Source: Tamarix chinensis (taxonomy: Eukaryota > Streptophyta > Magnoliopsida > Caryophyllales > Tamaricaceae). Taken from it: DNA of 64,000 bases. The notes beneath the pieces are model-generated. The model was not told the origin of the DNA. It searched no databases and was given only the letters and a program-made list of their open reading frames with translations. The first letter of the stretch is position 1. The number at the start of each line of letters is the position of its first letter. The stretch is from contig CM060172.1 of the NCBI GenBank assembly GCA_030549775.1, forward strand, positions 59,339,523-59,403,522, read 5' to 3'. Shown piece by piece: positions 1-20,850 of this stretch. The translations under genes were made by a program, and so were the position numbers.

Positions 1-756
1 TACCATTCTGGCTGGATTAGATGGTTACGACATCTATTATGATACTTCTTGAAAAGGATTAGGATGTGTGCTAATGTAGTTGGATAAGGTGATTGCTTAT
101 GCTTATCACCAATTGAAGTCCTATGAGGAAAATTATCCTACCCATGATCTAAAGTTAGATGTAGTGGTGTTTGCATTCAAATTTTGGAGGTATTATTTGT
201 ATGGGATATCATGTCAGGTGTATATAGACCATAAAAGTCTTAAGTACATCTTTATCAAAATGGAGTTGAACATGAGGCATCATCAATGGCTAGAATTGCT
301 GAAGGATTATGATTTTCACATTCAGTATCATCCAGGAAAGACTAATGTAGTAGTAGATGCCTTAAGTCATAAGTCATCAACTAACTTGACATACTTGCTT
401 ACTAATCACAGAAAAATTTTAGAGGACCTACAAGAGTTGGGGATTGAGGTGAGGCGTCATGGCGAGACTTCTATGGTGGAAAATATCAGTGTACAACCAA
501 CCTTGATAGAAAGAATCAAGGCAAGCTAGAAAAGTGATTCCCTTTTAGCTAAGCTCAGAGATGATGTGCAGAAAGGTAAGAAGCCAGACTTTCATCTACA
601 TGAAGACGGATCTTTGAGATAGGATAATAGACTTCGTGTGCCAAATGACCATTAGTTGAAGAAGGAAATTATGGAGGAAGCACATTACTCACCTTACATT
701 GTCCATCCTAGAGGGACAAAGATGTATCTCGACCTCAGACTTCGATACTGGTGAGG
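1..756 (+). pseudogene. Ty3/gypsy pol remnant: RNase H and integrase zinc-binding region (first half)
   Basis: This is decayed pol of a Ty3/gypsy LTR retrotransposon, entering from the left edge. The longest open stretch (80-529) reads as RT-linked RNase H, with recognisable segments such as VIAYAYHQLK, YIDHKSLKYIF and YHPGKTNVVVDALSHK. After stops at 527-529 and near 620 the frame continues into the integrase zinc-binding region (HYSPYIVHPRGTKMY). The reading breaks at 756 because another LTR element is inserted there, and resumes at 6092. Several in-frame stops make it non-functional. Family assignment is firm; the clade is not determined. Confidence 0.9.
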
Positions 757-1086
757 TAACATGAAATACCCTAAAAATCCTAATTTAGGAATTATGGCAA
801 AATAATAATTTATTAGGAAAATTTAGAAAATAAATTATTTTATTAAATAAAGAGGAAATTAATTGAGGAAAGTGAAGAGAAAATAATAAATAAATTCTTT
901 AGAAAATTTTAGACATTTTACTAATCAAAATGGAAGTTAAGGAAAATTTATCCAAAATAGCCCAATTAATATAAAAATAAATTTAACTATTATACTTAAA
1001 ATAAATTTTACTAAAATTAAATATCTAACTTAAATATATAAAAAAATAATAATACCAAAATACCCAACCCACATATTTTCCCTTTC

Positions 1087-1140
1087 TTTTTTTTTCTTTT
1101 CTTTTCTTTTCTTTTCTTTTCTTTCTCTTTTTTTTTTCTT
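1087..1140 (+). repeat. Pyrimidine-rich CTTTT-type simple repeat
   Basis: The stretch is a run of C and T with about five CTTTT units, leading into the GC-rich, C/T-rich block of the surrounding LTR. The opposite strand therefore has long lysine/arginine-rich open frames, which are composition artefacts rather than genes. Confidence 0.85.
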
Positions 1141-2255
1141 TTTCCTCCCCCCCTCGACCTGGGCCAGCCCGTTGCGCGACCCAGCTTTCCCCCGGCAGCC
1201 CAGGCCTGTACCGTTCCCCCCTTTCTTTTTTCTTTCCTTCCTCGGCCGGTCCGATCCTCTTTTTCTCCCTGCGCCGCCCGGTCCCGAGCCCTTCTTCTTC
1301 CCCGAGGCGTGGCGGCGACCGAGGAGCTGCAACCCAGCACTCCGCCGGCCACCATCGCTGCCACCGTCCTCCCTTTCCTCTCCCGTCGCTTTCTTTCACT
1401 AATTTAGCCCCAACCGACCCTTTTCCCCTCTCCCGAGCACCTGCCCCTTTCCTTTTCCTTCTTCCCTCGAGCTTGCCGCCCTTGCCATGGCAGTGCCGCC
1501 TTGACTGCCACCACCAGCGGCATGCCTGGCACCTGCCACCGCTTGTCTCCTTCCCTTTGTCATTACCCACCCAATTGGTCTATATATACCCCATAGCCTG
1601 CCTCAATTTGAATTTTTAATCTTGAAACCTAGAAATCCACCATTCTCACCGCCGCCTCATCAGACGAGCCCTCCGCCGCCTCCGCCTATCGCCGCCAGCC
1701 AAAAAACACCCAGAACCGATCCTTGCACCACCCTATACCTAACTAGACCCTCCTTTCCCCTCGATTTTCCCTACACAAGCTACCCCGGCTGTGCAAAACT
1801 GCCAACCCAATCAACATACTCTCACCTCTCGCCGCCCCTCGCGCCGCCTTCTGCAGCCACCCTCGCCGCAACCAGCACCTCCTCCACCCTCCAAAACACC
1901 TAGGGAACCTTCCCCTACCTTCCCATACCGTCATCTCCCCCTGCCTCTCTCTCCTTTTGCCTCCCCCATCTTCCACCACCTTCGGCCGCCGCACCAACCA
2001 CAATGCGTCGCCACTCCCAGCTGCACCACCACCTTCATTCCACCCCTCCTCACCTGCTGCACCTTCCTCCACCTCAAACACCCCTCCAATCCCTCTCTCT
2101 TAGCCTACATACCCATTTTTCCCCTCTCTTCCTCCTCCACCGCCGCCACCACGCACCGCCGCTGGTTCCACCACTAACCTTAGGTGGTGCTCTAACCTCC
2201 TCAACCCCTAAACCTTTTTAGCATAAGTGATTAATAATTTTTGCTAATATTAAGG

Positions 2256-2267
2256 GTATTATTATTA

Positions 2268-2304
<37 letters not shown>

Positions 2305-2337
2305 GGTTGGTATTATTATTATTATTATTATTATTAT
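2256..2337 (+). repeat. Interrupted (ATT)n microsatellite
   Basis: Two runs of ATT units are separated by a short GGTTGG interruption. This is the first of five trinucleotide tracts in the middle of the 762-6091 LTR element. Confidence 0.9.
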
Positions 2338-2418
2338 CTTTATCATTAGTTAATCTAACTTTAGAAACCCTTTTTATATAAGTGTTAACAATTTTTAGTA
2401 ATATCAATAGTATTGCCC

Positions 2419-2449
<31 letters not shown>

Positions 2450-2451
2450 TG

Positions 2452-2482
<31 letters not shown>

Positions 2483-2499
2483 ATTATTATTATTATTTA
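2419..2499 (+). repeat. Compound (ATT)n(GTT)n(ATT)n microsatellite
   Basis: ATT units are followed by about eleven GTT units and then ATT units again. The GTT stretch looks like a variant unit that spread inside an ATT tract. Confidence 0.9.
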
Positions 2500-2742
2500 T
2501 CACTCTTATTACCTAAACTAATTTCAGGAATATTTATAAATATGGTATTATTATATAGTATCTTTATCATTATTAATAACATTATCATTACTACTACTAT
2601 TATTATCTCTATTATTAATATTATTATTTTCTTACTAGTACTAACTTGACCATTACCACTTTTATTATTAGTGTAAATATTGGGACTCTTATATTACTAT
2701 TATTCTTTTCGATTGTTACCCTCTATTATGCTTAACATTATT

Positions 2743-2929
<187 letters not shown>

Positions 2930-3103
2930 AACCTAACTTTATTTTATTATTGTTGTTATTATTACTATTAGTATTATCGTTATCATTATCATTATTTCCT
3001 TGCTAATATTGTTAAAACTACTTTTGCCCATCATCACTTTTATATATTAATATAAATATTTGGACCCTTATATTATTATTATCATTTTAGTTACTATTAT
3101 CAT

Positions 3104-3266
<163 letters not shown>

Positions 3267-3458
3267 CTTAACATCTTTATCATTATTGTTATTATTACTA
3301 CTACTTTTATTATTATTAATGTTATTTAACCCGAAGTTGGTGTATTATCATTTTGTGGTTAAATAAGAAGAATACTTAAACCATAGTACCTTACCATTTA
3401 ATATTATTCCTGATGCATTTATCACTAACATTATTACTATAGTATCCTTATTAGTTAT

Positions 3459-3460
3459 TA

Positions 3461-3499
<39 letters not shown>

Positions 3500-3516
3500 G
3501 TTTTATTATTATTATT
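3459..3516 (+). repeat. Interrupted (ATT)n microsatellite
   Basis: An ATT run with one GTTTT interruption. The DNA from here to about 3780 is also rich in degenerate ATT-like words, as expected of older, mutated parts of the same expansion. Confidence 0.85.
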
Positions 3517-5084
3517 GTGACAAAAACATTTGAACCCTTATATTATCATTATTCAAAATACAACTTTTATCATTATTATCTTTAGGAATATTTGTACTTC
3601 GTTGGTATCGTAATTATTATATTATTATTTTAACCTTAATACTATTATCAGACTTAGCCTTAAAAATGCTAGGGTCTCTATCACTATAAGCATTAGCATC
3701 ACTATTATTATTATTATTGTCATTGTTTTGCTATAACTAGTATTAGTACTATTATTATAAGAATAAAGCTATTAGGTTTAATACTATAAGTATGGCATTA
3801 AATATTTAAAATAAGCATATTTTGGCTAGTAATATCTAGTGGGCTAACTTGAAGATAAAAACCCTAGTTTTCACGTATAATACTCCCTTTAATAATAACA
3901 ATCCTAATCTTAGACTAAAATAAGGAGTAATGGTACTTTTGAGGGAAACTAATACTTAGTATTCTCCCTTTTATAAGTGAATCTAACCAAAACCCTAAGG
4001 AGTTGTAGGAGCGTGCTCCAAGCTCGGCGTCGCTTTAAGTAAGGACGTAATTAAGGCCGCTTGTGTGTTACATGTTTTACTTGCCTTGAATTCCTTGTAC
4101 GATTTATATGTTGTGTTCTATATGTTATCTGTTTTTATTGAGTAGCGCAGCTTAGAACCGAGGTATGTTCTCGTGCTCTTGTCTGGTATGTGCTAATATG
4201 GATATGCTGCAAATATGATGTGATGGGATGTGAGCCTTAGGACATGCATGCTAGGTTATTTGATGAGGTGTTGTGGAATGGGGGCATGAAAGAGGAAAAT
4301 GAGAAATTAAGATAACCAAGGGGAAGTAAGTTGGCTAACGTAAGTAAGGATGACCTAGGTAATTTGTGATCCGTGATTGGACAAGAAAAGGGGATTTAAA
4401 TAAAATGGAAGAGTGGGAGAAACTAAGGTTACATGGGAGGAACTAGGGTTTGCATGGAAATAATAGGGTTTGGCATGGTAGAGATCAAGGGGTTTGCATG
4501 GGGAGGTTAAGGTTCGCATGGGGACGAACCTTACGTATGGAAAGTTACTTTGGGATGTGGGGAAGGAAATGAAAGGTCTGTTTGGGAGTCTGGAGGCTCT
4601 TGGTGAAAAATAGTACGTAGGGTAATATAAAGATACTTAGGGATAGACCAGGGTTTGGGGAGGAAACCCTAAATTGAGAATGTGGAAAAAGAAAAAAGAA
4701 AAAAATAAAAATAAACGAGGAGGAGCGAGGTATGAGGAAAGAGTTGAGTCTGAGGGAGGCGTTATAGTAGTGTGGGATGTGGGAAGCAGGAAAGGAAGGG
4801 CCACATAGGCCCACATTAGGGTTTCTGGTGAAAATCCTAGGGTAAGGTGGTGAGTAGACCTTGGGGTATAAGGTGGTGGGCCCTGACCCACACACTTAGA
4901 AGTTGGGTTCCCGGTGTGAGAAAGTGGGTTATGGGAAGGATGTCGAGGCAAGTTAGGAGGTGCAGAAGTCTCAAGATATGGGGCAGGCCCTCCTGGGAGG
5001 ATAAGTGCGGGTATAGCTAACCATGCATGTCAAGGGTGAAAATATTTTGAATAAGATATGTTAAGACACTAATCACTTACAGAG

Positions 5085-5450
5085 AAAGATGTTGAGCCGG
5101 ACCCAGACCGGTCCACCGGCAAATAATAGTGGCAGGGTATCTTACCCTCGTGACCGGTCCACCGGCTAAAATAGTAGCAGGGCATGACCCTCGTGACCGT
5201 TCCACTGGCTATAATAGTGGGGGATTCCGTGCTCAACAAACCAATCATAATATTGATAAGACATGGGAAATATACGAATATTTACAGTGGAACACCTTGT
5301 GAGTCGGGGCCAGACCGATCCACCGACAAATAATAGTGGCAGGGTATATTACCCTCGTGACCGGTCCATCGGCTAAAATAGTGGCAGGGCATGACCCTCG
5401 TGACCGTTCCACCGGCTATAATAGTGGGGTTCCCGCACTCACATGGACTG
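5085..5450 (+). repeat. Tandem duplication of a 150-bp LTR module
   Basis: Two closely similar copies lie at about 5090-5236 and 5293-5444. Each contains three sub-units built on CGGTCCACCGGC followed by ATAATAGTGG and an AGGGTAT or GGGCATGACC box, and each ends near the words CGTGCTCA or CGCACTCA. Related words recur in reverse orientation in the LTRs at 30251-31121 and 41477-43855, so the module is a family trait of these LTRs. Confidence 0.85.
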
Positions 5451-6091
5451 ATAAAGACTATGATGTGAATTGATTATAATTATCAGAGATTTGTGTTATT
5501 GCATGCTATCTACGTAATTATGCCATGTCTGCTATGTCATGTATTTCTGTGTATGTGGGCCTTAGTGCGTCTGTTACCTTACTCAGTACGTAGCGTACTA
5601 ATCACCCGTTTCATGGGTGCTGCTCATTCCCACGAGCAGAAGACCCATTTGAGCTTATGTAGGTAGGGGATGATGTCTTCGATGCCTACGACACTTACGA
5701 GGCATCGGATGGGGCTGAGCAATGAGCCTAAACTGACTTGGGGATCGAGAGCGACTCGGCCGGACTCTGTTTCCTTTATTTGACCTTGTATTATCATATT
5801 TAGTTGTGTTATCGTACTATTCTTTATGTTTTGAAAAACTCTATTCACGTACTCTTTGGTTTGTAACCCTAAATCGCACTCTGATTTCTATATGACTTGT
5901 GTTTTATTAATGATTCGTGTTTAATGTTAACTTTATTTAGCCTTAGCACTTAGTACTGGAACGGTAGGAGTGAACCGATCTGGTACTAAGTGTGGCGGTA
6001 ATGCCCCCAAGTTTACGGTTTTATCTTTTTGCTTCCGCTAAACCCTTCTAATTAAACGAAATTTTTCAGTAGTAAATTTGGGGGTGTTACA

Positions 6092-7210
6092 TAACATGAG
6101 AAGAGAGATTACCGATTTTGTAGCAAAGTGTCTAACTTGTCAACATGTGAGAGTTGAACATTAAAAACCCAATGGGAAACTTCAACAATTAGAGGTTCCT
6201 ACATGGAAATAGGAGCACATTAGCATGGATTTTTTAGTTGGTCTCCTAAGGATTCAAAGAGGCAGTGATATATCCCTATGAAGAATACTTCTGGTTTAGA
6301 GTAGTTGGAAAAATTACATATTAATGAAATTGTATGTCTCTATGGTGTGCCACTAAGCCTCGTTTATGATAGAGATCCTAGATTCATGTCTAGGTTTTGG
6401 CATCGCTTGCAAGGGGCGTTGGGATCTAAGCTCACATTCCGCACAACTTATCATTCCCAAACAAACGGTCAATCAGGAAGGACCATCCTGACATTGGAGG
6501 GCCTGCTAAGGGATTATGTTATTGACTTTAAAGCTAATTGGGAGGACTATTTGCCACTGATTGAGTTTGCCTATAATAACAATTATCATTCCATCATCAA
6601 GATGGCCCCATTCAAAGCATTATATGGAAGGACATGCAGATCTCTGATTTATTGGGATGATTTAGGAGACTGGAAATGATTGGGTCCTTAGATTCTTCAA
6701 TTTACAGTCGATAAAGTCTAGTTGATAAAGGAAAGGATGTGAGCTGCCCAAAGTAACCAAAAGAGGTATGCAGATGTTAGAAGACTCCCATTGAAATTTG
6801 AAGTTGGTGATCATGTATCCTAAAGGTATCTCCAAACAAGGGTGTAATGAGGTTTGTAAAGAGAGGAAAGTTGATTCCTTGATTTATTGACCCTTTAAGA
6901 TACTACAAAGAGTTAGCGAGTTAGCATACATGCTCACCTTACCTCCATCTTTGAGTGGAGTGCATGATGCGTTTCATGTTTTGATGCTTCAAAAGTACAT
7001 GCATGATGATAATCATGTGATTCATTATGAAGTATTACAATTAATAAATGATCACATGTACAACGAACATCCAATGGGGATAATTGAAAGGAAAGAGTAG
7101 GTCTTAATGTCTACAACAATTTCATTGCTCAATGAAAAGACAAAGTTAAAGAGAAATATTCACATCTATTTATTGATCAAGGTATGCAAGTTTTGGGGAC
7201 AAAACTTTTG
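6092..7210 (+). pseudogene. Ty3/gypsy pol remnant: integrase core and C-terminal region (second half)
   Basis: This continues the pol remnant of 1-756 after the LTR insertion. It resumes in the integrase zinc-binding region (KCLTCQHV), then the core. The best open stretch is 6305-6679, with YDRDPRF and EFAYNNNYHS. The first catalytic Asp segment is missing or scrambled around 6260-6310, and the expected catalytic Glu in the GQS-x-RT segment is Gly. The C-terminal region (QKRYADVRRLP, MRFVKRGKL) follows with several stops and frameshifts. The copy cannot encode a working integrase. Confidence 0.9.
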
Positions 7211-7223
7211 TAAGGGAGGAAGT
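7211..7223 (+). other. Polypurine tract of the gypsy element
   Basis: The purine-rich run TAAGGGAGGAAGT lies just before TGTGAGAACCCC, downstream of the integrase C-terminal region. Position and composition fit the plus-strand priming site that borders a 3' LTR. Confidence 0.7.
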
Positions 7224-9667
7224 TGTGAGAACCCCAAAAAAATGAAGAGATATATTTAAAATTGTAAGATATGGTAATTACTTAGAAAAATAGGGTTGTT
7301 TGTGTGTGTGTGTGTGTCTATATATATATATGTGGAAAAAGAAACTAAAAGGAGTATATATTGTAACTTAATAGAAGAAAAAATAGAGAGAAAAGAGGGC
7401 ATTATCCAACAAAGAAACTATATGTGATAAAGATAAATTATTGAATAAGTACTTCATTCAAGGGTAAATTAACTAGTAATTTTTTGTTACCTAAAATAAA
7501 TTAGCTCTATTTAAGTTGGCTTCCCAAACCACCATAGAGAGCCGTAGGGAAAGAAATCATAGAGTACAAATGCATATATTCGGTCATATTCATTGTTCTC
7601 TTGCACTCAAGGCGAAGAAGTGGCAGAAGAAGAAGAATCGGAACGAGTGTAGCAAGCAACCTAGCAAGCACATAAAGGTATACAAAACTCCATGCTATTC
7701 TCATAGTAAACTCCTATGATCATCAACTAATTGTACTATCATAGCATTTTGTTAATAGTCATAACATCGATTTACGTAAGTCTTATTGAGTTCTTGGTTG
7801 TTTTAGCTAATTAATAGAGTTAGATTTTAATGGGTGGTTGGTTAAATTAGTAGATAGAGGTTTACTAACCTGTCTAACTTTTAAATACATACTGTGAATG
7901 GATGTCGTCGGCGGCTGGCCTCGCAAGGGGTTGTTACTAAGGATGTGCCACCGACCGGAAGGTAAAATAAAAAAGAAATTAGTTTAATAGAGCATTTTAC
8001 AAAGTACTAGCGGCTTTTGTAAAGTAGTGAGACCAAAGAAAAGAAATATGAGAAAAGAAGATAAAAAATAAAATAGATCTTCTATGCCCATGACATACAA
8101 CTAGCTAGTACGAGTAGTGGGAATATAACATTGTCTAATCTGCAATTATAACTTCAACTCTAAAACCATACGCAATGATGTGTTTTTTATTATTATTTAC
8201 TTTGATTTCTCTCATATATTGCTTAACTTTATAAGCATTAGAATAATATATAGCACTAAATCTTGGTCATGCACAGGGTGCATGTACAAAGCGTAGTTGA
8301 TAATTGGGACCTAATGTCGTAATAACTAATTACAATTTAAATAAATAGTTTGGGAACATTCAATTAATTAGGTGTATAAAATATGAGTACTATTATATTT
8401 AATTAGCATTAATAGTATATTATTTCGTATTATAGGATCATTAGACTAGTAAAGTGGTTCAGTTTGGATTGCATATTCAAGTAAGTAATTTTTCCATTAA
8501 CCCTTTTATACTTAAATGTATGCTTATTGCAATTGCTTTTTATTCACTATTTATTTAGTTTTTTTATATAAAACATTATTTTATTAACTATGCCTATTTT
8601 AAGTCATAAAATATCTTCATTTCATACTTTATATTTTGAACAGAAATGATATCAAAATTTTATTGATATTTGATTACTTTAATGTAGTCATTTATTATTT
8701 GATAAATTATTTTATCGTCTGTTAATAGGATATCTTTTGAAATATTTTGTGACTATGCCCCCTAAGGGTTTATAACCCACTCAATAGGGTGAGATAACTA
8801 ATTGATACTGCATCTATTCATAATACATTACTTAAGATGTCCTTCTAAACCTAATTAATGACCGAGGGCCTCATTGATTAGTCTGTTATTTCTGAACCTA
8901 GCTACAAAGGACCTTTGATATGGCATTATTATAGTCATACATGAAGCTAATATTTTTCTCAGTATTGATTGTTATAGTTATGATGGCATTGATTGTTAGG
9001 TCATACTAACCCTTCTATATTTGTTTGATCGAGTGATCGTTTATCTTACTTGAATTTTTGATCATTTGTTATAAGCTATTTATGTCCGTTATTGATATAA
9101 TGTTCTCAAATTTATTTATTATTTATTTAAAAGTGTAATCATTCATTTTTTTAGTATCTTTATAATTTTCAAAAAAAAAATATAATTTTACTAAATTATT
9201 TTGTATATATTATCATTTTTATATTATGGCTTAATCTTTGTTTTGACTAGTGGGCCAGTTGCTTACTAAGTTGTGGTTTGCTTATTACTTTACCAACATT
9301 TTAGATGACAAGCACAATAATAAATGAGCGGACCAAGCTCGAGAGCATAGTCATGGAATTGGTCGTTCGCTCTATAAATTTTTGATGTATTCTACAATTT
9401 CTTTATTATTATTTTTGTTCAATTAGATATTATTGTGTTAGCGCTATTAATGTTAAGCTAAATTAGTCATTTGACTATATATCTTCATCATTGATTGGAT
9501 TTCTAGATAATTGTCTCAAGTTCATATTATAGTTGATTTTTTTTATTCTTATTATCATTAATATTTGATCCATTAGAATTGTTATACTTGCTACCTATGT
9601 AAGTTACCTCATATGAATAGTGACGTGTAACATCTTCTAACTAGGAAGTAGTTCTAGGGTAGTTGCA
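7224..9667 (+). repeat. 3' LTR of the gypsy element (start clear, end inferred)
   Basis: The start TGTGAGAACCCC directly follows the polypurine tract. The end is inferred from a GTGACGTGTAACATC-like word near 9620 followed by GTTCTAGGG...TGCA, which resembles common plant gypsy LTR ends. No target duplication can be checked, because the element's 5' end is outside the window. The interior is AT-rich, with a short GC-richer stretch around 7900-7960 and a GT/TA run at 7297-7331. The short open frames at 7507-7719 look like chance. Confidence 0.5.
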
Positions 9668-10350
9668 ATTATATTTTCTAATTTACCTTGATTTATATCA
9701 TAATTTATATCCTAACATTAAAATTATTTAAGTATAGACAGAACATTTTAGTTCATTAGTATATCATTTACTCTAAACTTCGCTAAAAAAAACCTTTTAG
9801 GTCTAGTCCTGTGAAACGGAAACACTATTGTTCTCTTAAATGCATTAAATTCTACGCAAAAGTCCAACCGCCTGTCACTTATCATCGGTTAAAGGCTTTT
9901 CACCGCTGTCCAAAATCAGCGCTCCATGCCTCATGCAGATCCTCCCCTTCCGTTGCGTCAGGCGCAGTGTAAAGTATATGGACAGACACCCGAGTGTTCG
10001 AGCAGACTGATCAATTGGAAAAATGGGACAAAGCAGAACCAAAATGCATGGAACCACACTCGCTAGTCAATTCCACTCATGATAAATACTTCGAATCTTT
10101 GTCACCAATCTCCAACCCGAAATAATTGATGCAGTCTACAACATGTGCTTTTCATTTTTAAAAAACTGAAGGTATTACAGAGGTATTACAGAGAAATACA
10201 AGTATAACGGTGGGTTGTTGGCACTGTGGCACGAGTGAAACTGCGCCGACGCTTTTTTCAGGCCAGCGGTCTAACCTCCTAAATATCCTCTTATAGATCA
10301 AAAGACAACAGAAAGACTTCCGGGAACCGTTTGCCTTTTTGTCTGTTTTT
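9668..10350 (-). other. EPSP synthase 3' flank and presumed 3' UTR
   Basis: No gene is recognised here. The part next to the stop codon (about 10140-10350) is the likely 3' UTR of the minus-strand EPSP synthase gene. From about 9860 to 10140 the DNA is less AT-rich and not obviously repetitive. It includes a 60-codon minus-strand open frame at 9875-10057 that matches nothing I know. Confidence 0.5.
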
Positions 10351-19914
<9,564 letters not shown>

Positions 19915-20025
19915 TATTATCTCTCTTTATGCTGTTGTTACTTGGGGGGGAATGAAAGAGATGAATGCGGAAGAGAGATCGCTGCAAAGGGATGAACTCC
20001 TTTTCTGCTTTCTTTTCCTACTGTG

Positions 20026-20032
20026 ATTTATA
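20026..20032 (-). promoter_or_regulatory. Probable TATA box of the EPSPS gene
   Basis: TATAAAT on the minus strand lies about 112 bases upstream of the EPSPS start codon (19914). That leaves room for a transcription start about 30 bases downstream and a 5' leader of roughly 80 bases. The leader region is C/T-rich on the coding strand, common in plant housekeeping genes. Not tested by transcript data. Confidence 0.6.
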
Positions 20033-20850
20033 ATCGTAGAGGAGTGCTGGTGCTTTACCAACCCACTTTGGGGAACCCACCGGTGGTTGTTGGATTTTAC
20101 TAATCGCACTCATTTTATATTTGCACATTCGGTCGTCCTGAACGAGTCTGCGTGCGGGATAATAATGTCAATGCACATATAAAAATGGAAATGGAAGGAG
20201 TGCAGAAATAAAACTTAGGGAGTGCAAATAGCATTTCTGTATAGAGGGGACAGGTGGGTAGGTGGGCTTTGGCGTTGGTGATGGGCACCTTGTGCAGTTG
20301 GAGTTGGTACGAGTTGGCGACTCCTGGGTCCTGGCTCGCATCTGTTAAATAAATTATTTCAGGTCACCCCATAAATTTGTTTCGCCATTCATTACCGGCT
20401 TATGGTCGGAAGGGAAACGCGAATAGAAAATGGAAACGCAAAAAATGATTGCTGATAAAATAATATGTAATTGTTTAGTGTTTATAAACTTTTGAATTAA
20501 TAAGAGTAAGATTAATTTTGGAGGGAAATTTATATTCATCTAGTCGTTATTTATACATATAATTTGACACATTGGTCAAGCTATAAAAATTAAAAAATTA
20601 TGGAAGAAAATATGAAGATCTATATATACATTAAATGTAGGTAAACATTCACCTAGGTACTATTATCTAATGAATTCATCCAAGTGAAATCATATGCCAG
20701 TAACATTTCCCATTGAAAGTTCGTTTATTATATTGTTTGCATATTTTTTATATATTGTCTAATTAAAAATTTGAATGAAGAGAGCAATAGTTTAGTACGT
20801 ATAACACTCCTTAATTTAACATACATCTCGAATATAATACATCTCTAACT
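20033..20850 (-). other. EPSPS upstream flank
   Basis: This holds the presumed proximal promoter (20033-20350, moderate GC) and then AT-rich DNA running into the 3' end of the copia remnant. No gene or clear repeat boundary is seen. Confidence 0.45.

Noticed and set aside
1017..1570. Long minus-strand frames rich in Lys, Arg and Gly, and matching plus-strand Pro/Ser frames
   Set aside because: They lie on a pyrimidine/GC-rich block inside an LTR and overlap each other in several frames. Composition explains them.
4545..4951. Two overlapping minus-strand frames of 104-116 codons
   Set aside because: They lie in the G-rich part of the 762-6091 LTR, have no family resemblance, and the overlap in two frames suggests chance.
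9875..10057. 60-codon minus-strand frame downstream of EPSPS
   Set aside because: No known family, no splice context and short. Kept only as flank.
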